Of a stretch of 64,000 nt of DNA, positions 9,256 through 18,452 are shown piece after piece. Where the stretch lies: assembly GCF_946885885.1 (NCBI RefSeq), contig NZ_CAMPHN010000001.1:38501-102500 (forward strand), written 5' to 3'. Position numbers and translations under genes: made by a program. A model generated the notes under the pieces. It was not told where the DNA came from. It did no database searches and worked only from the letters and a program-made list of their open reading frames with translations. The stretch comes from an uncultured Pseudomonas sp. (lineage in GTDB: Bacteria > Pseudomonadota > Gammaproteobacteria > Pseudomonadales > Pseudomonadaceae). Each line of letters begins with the position of its first letter. Within the stretch, counting starts at the first letter, position 1.

Positions 9256-10938
9256 TTAGAAAATAAACTCTTCATCTACAGGCTGGTGCAGCTGACCCGC
9301 ACTTGCATCGCCGAGTAGATGGGCGCTTATTTTTTCAGCGATCATCATGGTTGCGATGTTGGTGGGGTTTGCAGTGATAGCAGGCATTATGGAGGCATCG
9401 GCGACGTGGAGGTTTTCGCATCCATATACTTGTCCTTGCTGATCTACAACGGCCAGAGCGTCACTTTCCGGCCCCATTTTCAGCGTCCCTGTAGCGTGCC
9501 ATGATCCTCGGGCGAAGGTTCTGATGCTTTCCTCGAGTAGCGCGTCAGAATCAATTATGCGTTGGTTCCAGGCAAAGATACGCGAGACATGACGGTTGAA
9601 TTCCGTCTCATGGGCGATTTTCCATGCCAAGCGCGCTCCGGTTTTTAGCCTGTCCAGATCACTTCTGGATGTCGCAACATTCAAAAAAATATCAGGGTGT
9701 TGTTGTGGATCGGCACTGATGATTTGCACCCGTCCTCTCGACTCCGGAGTTGTCAGGAGCAAAGTAAGGGACATTGCAATATCGGTCCCCAGCGCCAGTT
9801 TTAATTCCGGCAAACATCGGGTCTGCATAGAGTTAACGGCATAAATCTGCAGGTCGACATCGGCGCTCTGTTGCCCGGATGAAGAGCAGCGCAGCAGGGT
9901 CTGATGAACATCTTCGCCGGCCTGACAGAGCCCGGGCTGTGGCACCATCCAGAACCCTAGCGAGGTATGATCCGTCAGGTTCATTCCCACTCCTGGCAGC
10001 GCAATAGTTGGGCTTATACCGACTTTCGCCAGCGTCAGAGGATCACCTATGCCGGAGCGCATCAATATACAAGGCGATTGAATCGCGCCTGCACAGAGGG
10101 TGACACGCTTCGCCGTTATCTTCTGAGAGCGGCCATTCGCGATTATTTCAATTCCAGTTGCCTTGTTGTTTTCAATATTGATTCGATTAACCAGCGTGTC
10201 GGCCATTAAACGGAAATTTTTTCGCACAGGTGCCGATGCTAAATAGGTCAGCGCCGTGGACTGACGAAGGCCATTGGCGATATTTCGCGGAATTATTCCC
10301 ACCCCTTGCCGACGCAGGCCATCAGGGTGATGGTTCAAATCAATCGCCTTGAAATCGAGTTGCTGGCAGGCAGCGCTAAAGCTGCTCTGAACCTTATGCA
10401 GTTGAGACTGTGGCGGCGTATGCAGCTTGATACTTCCGGTTGCCGCTGCAATGACTTTTTCCAGGTAGGGTTTTACCTTGTGCCAGGCCCAATCAGGGTT
10501 TCCTTGCGCGACCCACGCATCCATATCCCTGCTATCCGGAGGTAGGGCGAGTGCGCCGTTAATTGCCGAAGAGCCGCCAACCAGACGGCCCAGGGGATAA
10601 TTAAAGCGGGTTAATCCAGACTCTCTGCCGAGCCCTGTCTGCAATGCTGTTCTGGCCATAGCCATTTTACTGGCCAGGGATGATGAACCGAACACACCTG
10701 CCGCGTCTTTCAGGCTTGCTATCAGGTTCGCCTCGCGGACATAGGCTTTGAAATCCCAGTTATAACCACTGAGCACGGCTTCATGGTTCGTGGTCAATTC
10801 CTTTGGTGGTGTTGAGCTGAAACAATCCGGACCCGCTTCTACGAGTAATACCCGGCGCGATCCATCTTCACTGAGTCGGGCGGCAACAACCGCGCCGGAT
10901 GACCCGGCGCCAATAACAATTTCATCGTAGTCGAACAT
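9256..10938 (-). CDS. GMC-family FAD oxidoreductase, cluster copy 1
   Basis: The 560-residue flavoenzyme has the N-terminal FAD dinucleotide fold EIVIGAGSSGAVVAARLSE, the GMC signature PLGRLVGGSSAINGAL near residue 116, and the second signature CAGAIQSPCILMRSGIG near 283. The catalytic pair region has SWHATGTLKMG (His) near residue 482 and ANPTNIATMMIAEK (Asn) near 526. GMC enzymes oxidise alcohols or related C-H bonds. It is the last gene of the PKS/NRPS operon, 28 bases after the type II thioesterase, and probably acts on the alcohol or aldehyde product. Its sequence is visibly more AT-rich than the paralogue at 11758. AAGGAT precedes the ATG. Confidence 0.9.
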   Translation of the reverse strand: MFDYDEIVIGAGSSGAVVAARLSEDGSRRVLLVEAGPDCFSSTPPKELTTNHEAVLSGYNWDFKAYVREANLIASLKDAAGVFGSSSLASKMAMARTALQTGLGRESGLTRFNYPLGRLVGGSSAINGALALPPDSRDMDAWVAQGNPDWAWHKVKPYLEKVIAAATGSIKLHTPPQSQLHKVQSSFSAACQQLDFKAIDLNHHPDGLRRQGVGIIPRNIANGLRQSTALTYLASAPVRKNFRLMADTLVNRINIENNKATGIEIIANGRSQKITAKRVTLCAGAIQSPCILMRSGIGDPLTLAKVGISPTIALPGVGMNLTDHTSLGFWMVPQPGLCQAGEDVHQTLLRCSSSGQQSADVDLQIYAVNSMQTRCLPELKLALGTDIAMSLTLLLTTPESRGRVQIISADPQQHPDIFLNVATSRSDLDRLKTGARLAWKIAHETEFNRHVSRIFAWNQRIIDSDALLEESIRTFARGSWHATGTLKMGPESDALAVVDQQGQVYGCENLHVADASIMPAITANPTNIATMMIAEKISAHLLGDASAGQLHQPVDEEFIF

Positions 10939-10966
10939 GCCAGAATCCTTACGGGTGACTCAGCGG

Positions 10967-11755
10967 CTACAACCGCCAAACTTCGATAGGGGCTTCCTGC
11001 TGTAGCCATCGATTGAGCTGCTCTATCCAAGGGTGATGGCGCTCAGTGAGATAAAAGTGATCCCCCTCAAACCAATGCGGGTTAAAGACCGAGCCTGCGT
11101 ACTGGCTCCAGGCTTCAATTCCCGTTCGGGAAACACAATGATCCGCATCGCCTGCGCAGGCGATCAAAGGGCAATCAAGTAACGGTAACGGAGGATGGGC
11201 TCGGTAGCTTTCCAGCACCGCGTAGTCGGCCCTGATGATAGGAAGAAGGCTTCGCATCAGGTCTGGATCATCAAGTAAGGCGGGCGGTGTTCCGCCCAGA
11301 GCAGTTATATCCGAGATTATTTCCTGCTCACTGGCGTCATGGGCACAGCGCGTATGGCAGGACCTGACGTGAGGTGCGTTGGACCCTGAAACTATCAGCC
11401 CGGCCAAAGACCTCAATGGCTCGCCATATAGTGCTTGCGCCACTTCGTAAGCGACCAAGGCGCCCATACTGTGGCCGAACAGCACTAGCGGAAGAGCGCT
11501 CAATGCCTGTAACTCACGGCTCACGTGAGTAACGATATGCTCCATACGCGTTAGTCGCGTTTCCTGAAAACGTTCTTCCCGGCCGGGCAATTGCACGCCT
11601 ATCAGCTCAACATCAGGGGCTATTCGTCCAACAAGCTTGCGAAAATAGTTGGCGCCACCGCCCGCCCAGGAAAAACATAGCAGCCGTAAACGTGGGTTAT
11701 GCGGTTGCTGGAAATAGCGAAGGCATTTTCCCTGCATCTGCCCCCGAGTTTGCAT
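10967..11755 (-). CDS. Type II (editing) thioesterase
   Basis: This protein of about 262 residues is a stand-alone alpha/beta hydrolase of the NRPS/PKS editing type. Typical blocks are LLCFSWAGGGANYFRKL near residue 25, VQLPGREERFQE near 53, the nucleophile elbow VLFGHSMGALVAYEVA near 90, and a C-terminal acid and His in CAGDADHCVS and WFEGDHFYL. Such enzymes clear misprimed carrier domains. It starts two bases after the GMC-2 stop; no strong ribosome site is seen, so translational coupling is likely. ATG 11737 is an alternative start. Confidence 0.9.
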   Translation of the reverse strand: MQTRGQMQGKCLRYFQQPHNPRLRLLCFSWAGGGANYFRKLVGRIAPDVELIGVQLPGREERFQETRLTRMEHIVTHVSRELQALSALPLVLFGHSMGALVAYEVAQALYGEPLRSLAGLIVSGSNAPHVRSCHTRCAHDASEQEIISDITALGGTPPALLDDPDLMRSLLPIIRADYAVLESYRAHPPLPLLDCPLIACAGDADHCVSRTGIEAWSQYAGSVFNPHWFEGDHFYLTERHHPWIEQLNRWLQQEAPIEVWRL

Positions 11756-11757
11756 CG

Positions 11758-13338
11758 TCAATTCCACTGCTGGAAACCAGCCGCCATTTTTTCCGCCAAC
11801 ATAATGGTGGCGAGATGCGGCGATGCGCTGGGAGTGCTCGGCATGACTGAGGCGTCGGCGAGCCAAAGATTGTCAACGCCAAAAACTTGCCCTTGCGGGT
11901 CCACCACCGCGCCGGCATCGGGAGATCTACCCATCTGCGCCGAGCCGCATAGATGGGCGGTCGGACGCACGTAAGCCATGATCGCGCGCTCCAGAACGAC
12001 GTCGGATGAAAACATTCCGTCAGTCCAGCCCAACATACGCTCGAACAAGGACTGCAGCTGCGGCTTTTTCAGCAGTTCCCATGCCAGGCGAACACCATTC
12101 CTGAGGGGCGGAATATCCCCCTTGTCGGAAAGATGATTGAGCACCACCTTCGGCGCTGCGTAAGGGTCGGCTGAAAGGATATGGACGTAACCGCGTGACC
12201 GGGACTTGGCCAGGCAGACACTTAAACCTGCGACATGCGACAGCCCAGCGGTCGATGCACGTGCAGCGAATGCCGTGTCGAAGTCGCCGGCCATCATGCG
12301 TATGTGGATATCGTTGGCATAAGAGGATGCGCGGGATGAGCAACGCAACAATGTCTCGTGCAGCGGCTCCTGCGCTATGCATACGCCAGGTTTTGGTACT
12401 CCCCAGATACCGACACTGGGATGGTCCATCAGGTTTTTGCCAACGCCGGTTAACGGTCCCATCACCTTGATACCGAGAGGCTCAAGGATTGCGGGGTCGC
12501 CAATGCCGGAGCGCATAAGCAACGCCGGTGTGTTGATCACGCCGGCACAGAGCACGATCCTGTCCGCATGGATTTGGTACTGCCGCCCCTGCGCTGCGAC
12601 CTCGACGCCTTTGCAGCGCGAGGCGCCATCCCAGATGAGTCGGCACGCATGCGCATCGCTCAAAATAGTCAGATTTTTCCGTGCGCGTGCCACTGCGAGA
12701 TAGGTCATGGCCGACGACATACGCACGCCATCGATGACATTCTTTGGAATCATGCCGATTCCCGGCGAATCCGGATCGTTGTGGTCGGCGGTTTCAGGGA
12801 AACCATGAGCGACACAGGCATCCACCATCGCTGCCTGCAATGGTGTCAGGTTTTCTTTTTTCTCACGCCGGATAGGCACCGGTCCGCCCCTCCCGTGCAA
12901 ACCATCAGGCGCGATCGGATCATCTTCAAGTGCCCGAAAAAAAGGCAAGACCTGCGACCATGACCAACCAGGGCCGCATGTTTCTGCCCATTCGTCGTAG
13001 TCATGCGGCATCCCCCTCAACGCCTGCACCGTGTTGACGGCAGAAGACCCGCCAAGCAGTTTTCCGGCCTCATAATCCCAGGTGCCGGCCCTCGCACCAT
13101 CGCCTTTGATATAGGTATTGATTTTCCAGTTCAGGCCAGGCTTTACCGCCGGAAAATTCGCGTCGCGTACCGCCAGCCTCGCCGCCTCCGATGCGGGCTC
13201 CTGCGGGCCGGCTTCCACCAGCAAGATCTTGCGCTGGCCACCCTCACTCAAACGGCTGGCGACAACCGCGCCGGCAGCACCCGCGCCGACGACGATGACG
13301 TCGAAGTGTTCGGCAGCCAAGTCGGTATGAGGCGTCAT
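11758..13338 (-). CDS. GMC-family FAD oxidoreductase, cluster copy 2
   Basis: The 526-residue GMC enzyme is paralogous to the one at 9256. It has the FAD fold DVIVVGAGAAGAVVASRLSE near residue 13, GKLLGGSSAVNTVQAL near residue 91, the second signature CAGVINTPALLMRSGIG near 259, and the C-terminal block SASPHLATIMLAEKMAAG. The catalytic His position differs: where copy 1 has SWHATGTLKMG, this one has AHLCGSAQMG, so the base shifts by sequence context and should be checked. Its base composition is much more GC-rich than copy 1. The ATG overlaps the stop of the membrane-protein gene by four bases (ATGA), with GGAG upstream. Confidence 0.9.
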   Translation of the reverse strand: MTPHTDLAAEHFDVIVVGAGAAGAVVASRLSEGGQRKILLVEAGPQEPASEAARLAVRDANFPAVKPGLNWKINTYIKGDGARAGTWDYEAGKLLGGSSAVNTVQALRGMPHDYDEWAETCGPGWSWSQVLPFFRALEDDPIAPDGLHGRGGPVPIRREKKENLTPLQAAMVDACVAHGFPETADHNDPDSPGIGMIPKNVIDGVRMSSAMTYLAVARARKNLTILSDAHACRLIWDGASRCKGVEVAAQGRQYQIHADRIVLCAGVINTPALLMRSGIGDPAILEPLGIKVMGPLTGVGKNLMDHPSVGIWGVPKPGVCIAQEPLHETLLRCSSRASSYANDIHIRMMAGDFDTAFAARASTAGLSHVAGLSVCLAKSRSRGYVHILSADPYAAPKVVLNHLSDKGDIPPLRNGVRLAWELLKKPQLQSLFERMLGWTDGMFSSDVVLERAIMAYVRPTAHLCGSAQMGRSPDAGAVVDPQGQVFGVDNLWLADASVMPSTPSASPHLATIMLAEKMAAGFQQWN

Positions 13339-13763
13339 GGCGCGATCTCCAGTGCAACGGTTTGTCCGTCACGCTGACGGCCTAGAAACACCCGGCCCAA
13401 GGTGTAGACGATGCAGTAAATGCCACCGATCAGCACTGCGGGGAGAATCGTTTTGATGATGTGGGGCGTGCCGGCCAGCCAGTGCGCAAAACTCTGGACG
13501 GCAGCGATGAACAGGATGGTCGAGGCTGACGCGGCGGCGAAGCGCAGGGACCTCGCTGCCGCACTGGCGACGTAGAGGATGTATTCGATCAGCATCGTAC
13601 TGAGGTAAGTCATGGCAAAGCTGCACAGACCTTGAACCAGTCCGGCCGGCAGACTTTTTCCCCTGCCGAATTCATGGTTCGCGTAAACCGCCCAACTGCC
13701 CTGGATGAAAAACGCCACGCAGGAAATCAGCAGGGCCTTTCTGTTCGCATTGCTTTGATTCAT
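13335..13763 (-). CDS. Small membrane protein of the PKS/NRPS cluster
   Basis: The 142-residue protein has about four hydrophobic segments: KALLISCVAFFIQGSWAVY, a middle SFAMTYLSTMLIEYILYV, STILFIAAVQSFAHWLAG and ILPAVLIGGIYCIVYTLG. It looks like a small integral membrane protein of unknown function. It sits between the reductase-ending NRPS (27 bases upstream) and GMC-2, with an ATGA overlap to the latter, so it belongs to the pathway. A role in tethering the enzymes or in self-protection is only a guess. The start at 13763 has GGGAG about nine bases upstream. Confidence 0.75.
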   Translation of the reverse strand: MNQSNANRKALLISCVAFFIQGSWAVYANHEFGRGKSLPAGLVQGLCSFAMTYLSTMLIEYILYVASAAARSLRFAAASASTILFIAAVQSFAHWLAGTPHIIKTILPAVLIGGIYCIVYTLGRVFLGRQRDGQTVALEIAP

Positions 13764-13790
13764 ATGGTTAGCTCCCGGAGTTCGCATGGC

Positions 13791-16700
13791 TCACCAGCCC
13801 GCATTGAGGCGGACAGCGCGCCAGTAGTGCGGCGGTGTGAGCTGGGCCAGTCTTGGTGCATAGCCGTGGCCTTCAAGGTAGTGCGTGTGAAACGCTTGCT
13901 TGCTGAAAATGTTATCTACCGCCATGCCCACGGACCTGTGGCTGAACAGCAACTTGATCAGCGCTTCCTCGCGCGGCGATAAACCGTCGACGTGCTGTAC
14001 ACAGCGCGCCTTCCACTCGTCGAGAGTTACCAGCGGCGGTTCTACGGAGTCGCCATGCCGCCCCTCCAGCAGCACGCTCAGCAAATCCTTGAAATTCAGC
14101 GGGTCGCGGTTCTCGATATGCACGATGCAGCCGTCGTCCTCTTGGCTCAACGCGTCTTCGACGATCAGCCGGCACAGCATATCCACGGGTAGACCGGGCA
14201 GCCGTGAGTCGGGCCAATCGGGCACCACACCGACCCGGCAAGCCACCTTGAGGACGGTGTTATAGGTATCGTTCGGTTTGTGCATGCTCGTGCGCGCCGA
14301 AGGCAGGGCGTGCGAGCTGCGATAGATGCGCACCGGCAGCCCACGCGCTGCGGCTGCCAGCAGCACCTGCTCTGCGGCCCATTTCGATTGCGCATAGTTG
14401 GTCAACAGACCGTGTGGATGATCCTGGCCACGCTCCTCTTGGAAGACGACCAGCTGACCGTCGAGATGGCGCCGGCATATCGTCATCGGCGAAATGGCAT
14501 ACACCGGCTTCAGGTGATGTTCATTCGCCAGACGGACGATCCAGCCGAGCGAATGCACGTTGGTGCGGCTATGGGTGTCGTAGTCGATCATCACATTCAA
14601 CGATGCGCCGAAGTGGTGGATCGCATCGACCGATGCAGCCAGTCGTTGCCACTCGAAGCTATCCAGCCCCAACGCCGGCGCTGCGAGATCCCCGCACACT
14701 GCCTCGATGCGGGCCAATTGGGCTGCATCGAGGGTGATGCCGCATTGGCCCAGCTGCTCGAGCACACGCTCACGCGCATGATGCTTATCGTTCGCGCGTA
14801 CCAGGCAGTACACCGTGGCATGTGTCTGCTCCAGCAGTTCCGCGACCGCGTGGCAGCCAACCCAACCGGTAGCGCCTGTTACCAACACCGCACGCGGCTT
14901 GGCGCGTGGCACTTCGCTCTGCACGTCGAACTGCAGCGCAGCGAACTCCGCCACCAGGCGCTGAACATCGGCCTGCACTGCGGCAGGATCGGCCAAGGCC
15001 CACTCGGCTGCGCCCAAACTGTCGGAATCCGGCTGGGCGCCGTCGCTGTAGGCAGCAATCCTCTGCTCATACAGCGTCGCCAGTGATTCGATCGTGAGAT
15101 TCTCGAAGAGCTCGTGCATTTCCAGCACCACGGGAAAAACAGTGTTGAGCTCGCGCATGAGTTGCGTGGCCATCACCGAGTCGCCGCCCAGCTCGAAGAA
15201 GTTATCGGTGACGCCAATCTCCGTGTCGACGAAGACCCGCGACCAGGCATCGAGAATGGCGTGCTCGGTGGGGGTGCGGGGCGATACGCGCAATAAGGCG
15301 GCGGGCTCCTCGACCACGGGCGGTAACGCCCGCAGATCCACCTTGCCATTCGGGGAAACCGGAATGCGCTCCATCACCACCACATGGCGCGGCACCATGT
15401 AGTCAGGTAGATGCTCGCTCAGATGCTGACGTAGCTCGGGAATCTCGGGTGGTTCTACGCACTCGGGAGCGAACTCGATGTAGGCGACGAGCTGGCGGCG
15501 TTCGGTCGATTCACCAGTAGGGACGACCAGCGCCTGCCGAATGGCCGGGTGCCAGCGCAGCACCGCTTCGATCTCGCCCAGTTCGACGCGGTGGCCACGG
15601 ATCTTGATCTGGCCATCGTCGCGGCCAAGGATCACGACATTGCCGTCCGCTGCATAGCGCCCGAGATCGCCGGTGTCGTACAGGCGCTCTCCAGTTTGCG
15701 GGTGGGTAACGAAACGCGCGGCGGTCTTCTCGGCATCGCGCCAGTAGCCGATGGCCAGGCCGATACCGCCGATGTAGATGCGCCCCTTCACATGGTCCGG
15801 GCAAGCCCTGAACGCCTGGTCGTACACCCAGACGCTCTGGTTCGGCAACGCCTTGCCATAGGGGATGCTGGTCCATTCCGGGGAGACTTCCCGTACCGGA
15901 TGGTAGATCGACCAGATCGACGCTTCCGTCGCGCCGCCCAAGCTGACGACTTCGGCCTGGGTGTAACGCCGGTGGATGCGCTCGGGCAAGTCGAGCGGGA
16001 TGAAATCACCACTCATGAGCACGGTGCGTAGCGGCGCGGCTTCTTCTTCGCCCGGCAAGAAGCTGTCCATCAGCATGCGCATGAGTTGCGGCGCGGAGTT
16101 CCAGAGCGTGACCTGGTGCTGCACGATCAAGTCGCGCCAGTGGATCGGATCATGCCCTTTGCGAGCGTCGGGCAACACCAGGGCGCCGCCCGCGGCGAGC
16201 AGGCCGAAGATGTCATACACCGAAAGGTCGAAGCTCAGTGACGAGACGGCCAACACGCAGTCCTGCGCACCGACACTGTACAGGCGGTTGATATGCTGGA
16301 TCGTGTTGAGCGCACCGCGATGGTCGATCATCACGCCCTTGGGTACGCCGGTCGTTCCCGAGGTGAAAATGACATACGCCAGCTCGTTGAGCGGCGCCTC
16401 CAGAGAGCGGGCATGCAACGGACCGTAGGCGCTCGCGACACCGGCCCGGACTGCATGGATCTTCCATTCGTCGGTGTTGAGTTCCTCGCGCCTGAAATCC
16501 GGTTGCGTAAGGACATGCTCGACTTCGCCGATGCGCAACAGGTCCAGCTGGCGTTTCGCCGGCAGGTCCGCATCGATCGGCATGTAGGCGCCACCGGCCA
16601 GCAGCGTGCCGAATACCGCGACTATCTGCTCCCATCCTTTGCGCATCACGACCGCTACCGGTTGGCCCGGGCGCACGCCGGATTGGGCCAGCCAATCGGC

Positions 16701-18407
16701 GACGGCCGCGCTTTCCGCGAGCAGCTCGCCATAGGTCAGGTTGCGCTCCGGCGACAGGATGGCGATTGCCTGCGGATTCTTCTGCGCCTGTTCGACGAAG
16801 CCCGCGTGCAGGCGCTGCCGCGGCAGTTCCGCATGCGTGGCGTTGGCGGCGTTGCGGCGCTGCTGCATGTCGGTGGGTAGGGCTAGGATGTCGCGGCTGT
16901 CCCACAACGTCTCGTCGCTGGCCAGGCGCTCGATCAGCGTGCGGTAGATGTCGAACATGGCATCCAGCACGCCATCCTCGAAGACCGCATCGGCGGCATC
17001 CCAGATGAGGACAAGGTCGCCGTTGAGCTCCATCACATGATGGTCGAGCCAGACCTGCGAAGTCTGGCTGATGCTGTAGACCTTTTTGCCGAACTGCTCG
17101 AGGTCGCCGGGCTCCTCGTCGCCGCTCCAGATCAAGCCGCTGGAAAAGACCACCGGCATCGCAGCCTGCAAGGCAATGCCGTGACGCTTGGACCACTCGC
17201 GCATCACGGCGACGCCGCTGACTTCACGATGGTCCATATCGCTCATGAACTGCTGTTGCAGGCGCCGCGCGCGCTCCAGGAAAGTCGAGTGGCTATCGCG
17301 CAGGTCGACTTCCTGCATGAGCAGCGATGTGAAATCGCCGAGCAGGTTGTTCACCTGCTCATGCAGCGGCAGGCGATTCGATACCGTCACGTTGAGGGTG
17401 AAATGCGGTGTCGAACTCCAGCGTGCGAGCACTTCCGCATAGCAGCTCAGGAGCAGGCCGGATGGCGTCAGGCCCTTGGTTCGCGCACTGGCGCGCAGCG
17501 TTTCCCAACTCGCCTTTCCCAGGCGCGCCTCACGGCGACTGAAACGGGGCGACTTGCGCCCGGACAGGTCGGAACGCAGTGGCAACTCGGGCGCAGCCGG
17601 CAAGGTTTCCAGCCGTTTCATCCAGTACGCGTGCGCACGTTTGTGTGCTTGCGTGTTGCGGGTCTGCTGTTCGGTCAATACATAGTCGCGAAAGGAAATG
17701 TCGAACGCCGACCAGGTGCTTTCAGGATCGTCGTAAAGGGCATGCCATTCCTTGAAGAACAGGAAGATGCTCCAGGCATCGAGGATCAGCAGGTCCAGGC
17801 TGACATGCAGGCGCACACGCTCGGCCGGCAACAGCGTCGCGCGCACCTCGAATAGCGGCCATTGGTCCGCTTTCAACACCTGGTGGGAGAGTGCGTCGCG
17901 CACGCCAAGGACTGCCCGTTCCGCGTCCTCGGACGTTGCTTCGGCCACGTCTGTGGTCGCAATGCAATAACGCGGCACCGTCGGCAAGATGCGCTGCATA
18001 CCGTCGCCGCCGACAACCGCACGCAACATGTCATGACGGTCAATCATGCGGCACAACGCATCGTTGAGACGTTCGACATCCAAGGCCGTACAGTCGAGTT
18101 CGAGGTATAGGTGGGTGGCGACGCTGCCCATTTCCATGGCACTGTCGCGGCCGAGCCAGTAGGCATGCTGCAGGTCGGTCAGCGGAAACGGCTCAGCCCG
18201 TCTGGCCAGGTCGGGTACCAGTTGCGGCAGCGGATTTTCCGATTCACTCCTGGAGCGCAGCAGACTCAGGATGTCTTCCTTGTGTCGCCGCAGCATCTGC
18301 CGCAGCTCGTCGGTCAGCACCCCGTGCGGGGCGTTGACGCGCAGTTCATCGCCTTCGAGCCTGAGCTTGACGCCCAGTTGATGCAGTTCAGCCAGCAAAT
18401 GATTCAT
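13791..18407 (-). CDS. NRPS module, docking-Cy-A(Cys)-T-R (reductive release)
   Basis: This is a 1538-residue synthetase. Residues 1-50 look like a TubC-type N-terminal docking domain. The condensation domain has the heterocyclisation motif D205LLILD210AWS (DxxxxDxxS). The adenylation domain (about 530-1010) has YVIFTSGTTGVPKG, and its specificity residues read D-L-Y-N-L-S-L-I-W-K by alignment with GrsA, the cysteine code. The carrier serine is in FFELGGDSVMATQ near 1075. A thioester reductase follows (about 1175-1538), with GATGWVG for NAD(P)H and an NYAQSKW catalytic Tyr-Lys. The expected chemistry is thiazoline formation from cysteine and release as aldehyde or alcohol. AGGAA precedes the ATG. 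Composition is GC-rich, unlike its neighbour at 18453. Confidence 0.93.
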   Translation of the reverse strand: MNHLLAELHQLGVKLRLEGDELRVNAPHGVLTDELRQMLRRHKEDILSLLRSRSESENPLPQLVPDLARRAEPFPLTDLQHAYWLGRDSAMEMGSVATHLYLELDCTALDVERLNDALCRMIDRHDMLRAVVGGDGMQRILPTVPRYCIATTDVAEATSEDAERAVLGVRDALSHQVLKADQWPLFEVRATLLPAERVRLHVSLDLLILDAWSIFLFFKEWHALYDDPESTWSAFDISFRDYVLTEQQTRNTQAHKRAHAYWMKRLETLPAAPELPLRSDLSGRKSPRFSRREARLGKASWETLRASARTKGLTPSGLLLSCYAEVLARWSSTPHFTLNVTVSNRLPLHEQVNNLLGDFTSLLMQEVDLRDSHSTFLERARRLQQQFMSDMDHREVSGVAVMREWSKRHGIALQAAMPVVFSSGLIWSGDEEPGDLEQFGKKVYSISQTSQVWLDHHVMELNGDLVLIWDAADAVFEDGVLDAMFDIYRTLIERLASDETLWDSRDILALPTDMQQRRNAANATHAELPRQRLHAGFVEQAQKNPQAIAILSPERNLTYGELLAESAAVADWLAQSGVRPGQPVAVVMRKGWEQIVAVFGTLLAGGAYMPIDADLPAKRQLDLLRIGEVEHVLTQPDFRREELNTDEWKIHAVRAGVASAYGPLHARSLEAPLNELAYVIFTSGTTGVPKGVMIDHRGALNTIQHINRLYSVGAQDCVLAVSSLSFDLSVYDIFGLLAAGGALVLPDARKGHDPIHWRDLIVQHQVTLWNSAPQLMRMLMDSFLPGEEEAAPLRTVLMSGDFIPLDLPERIHRRYTQAEVVSLGGATEASIWSIYHPVREVSPEWTSIPYGKALPNQSVWVYDQAFRACPDHVKGRIYIGGIGLAIGYWRDAEKTAARFVTHPQTGERLYDTGDLGRYAADGNVVILGRDDGQIKIRGHRVELGEIEAVLRWHPAIRQALVVPTGESTERRQLVAYIEFAPECVEPPEIPELRQHLSEHLPDYMVPRHVVVMERIPVSPNGKVDLRALPPVVEEPAALLRVSPRTPTEHAILDAWSRVFVDTEIGVTDNFFELGGDSVMATQLMRELNTVFPVVLEMHELFENLTIESLATLYEQRIAAYSDGAQPDSDSLGAAEWALADPAAVQADVQRLVAEFAALQFDVQSEVPRAKPRAVLVTGATGWVGCHAVAELLEQTHATVYCLVRANDKHHARERVLEQLGQCGITLDAAQLARIEAVCGDLAAPALGLDSFEWQRLAASVDAIHHFGASLNVMIDYDTHSRTNVHSLGWIVRLANEHHLKPVYAISPMTICRRHLDGQLVVFQEERGQDHPHGLLTNYAQSKWAAEQVLLAAAARGLPVRIYRSSHALPSARTSMHKPNDTYNTVLKVACRVGVVPDWPDSRLPGLPVDMLCRLIVEDALSQEDDGCIVHIENRDPLNFKDLLSVLLEGRHGDSVEPPLVTLDEWKARCVQHVDGLSPREEALIKLLFSHRSVGMAVDNIFSKQAFHTHYLEGHGYAPRLAQLTPPHYWRAVRLNAGW

Positions 18408-18452
18408 ATGCTTTCCTGTAGTGTCTGTTTTCGCAGGTGTTGAATTCGGAAT

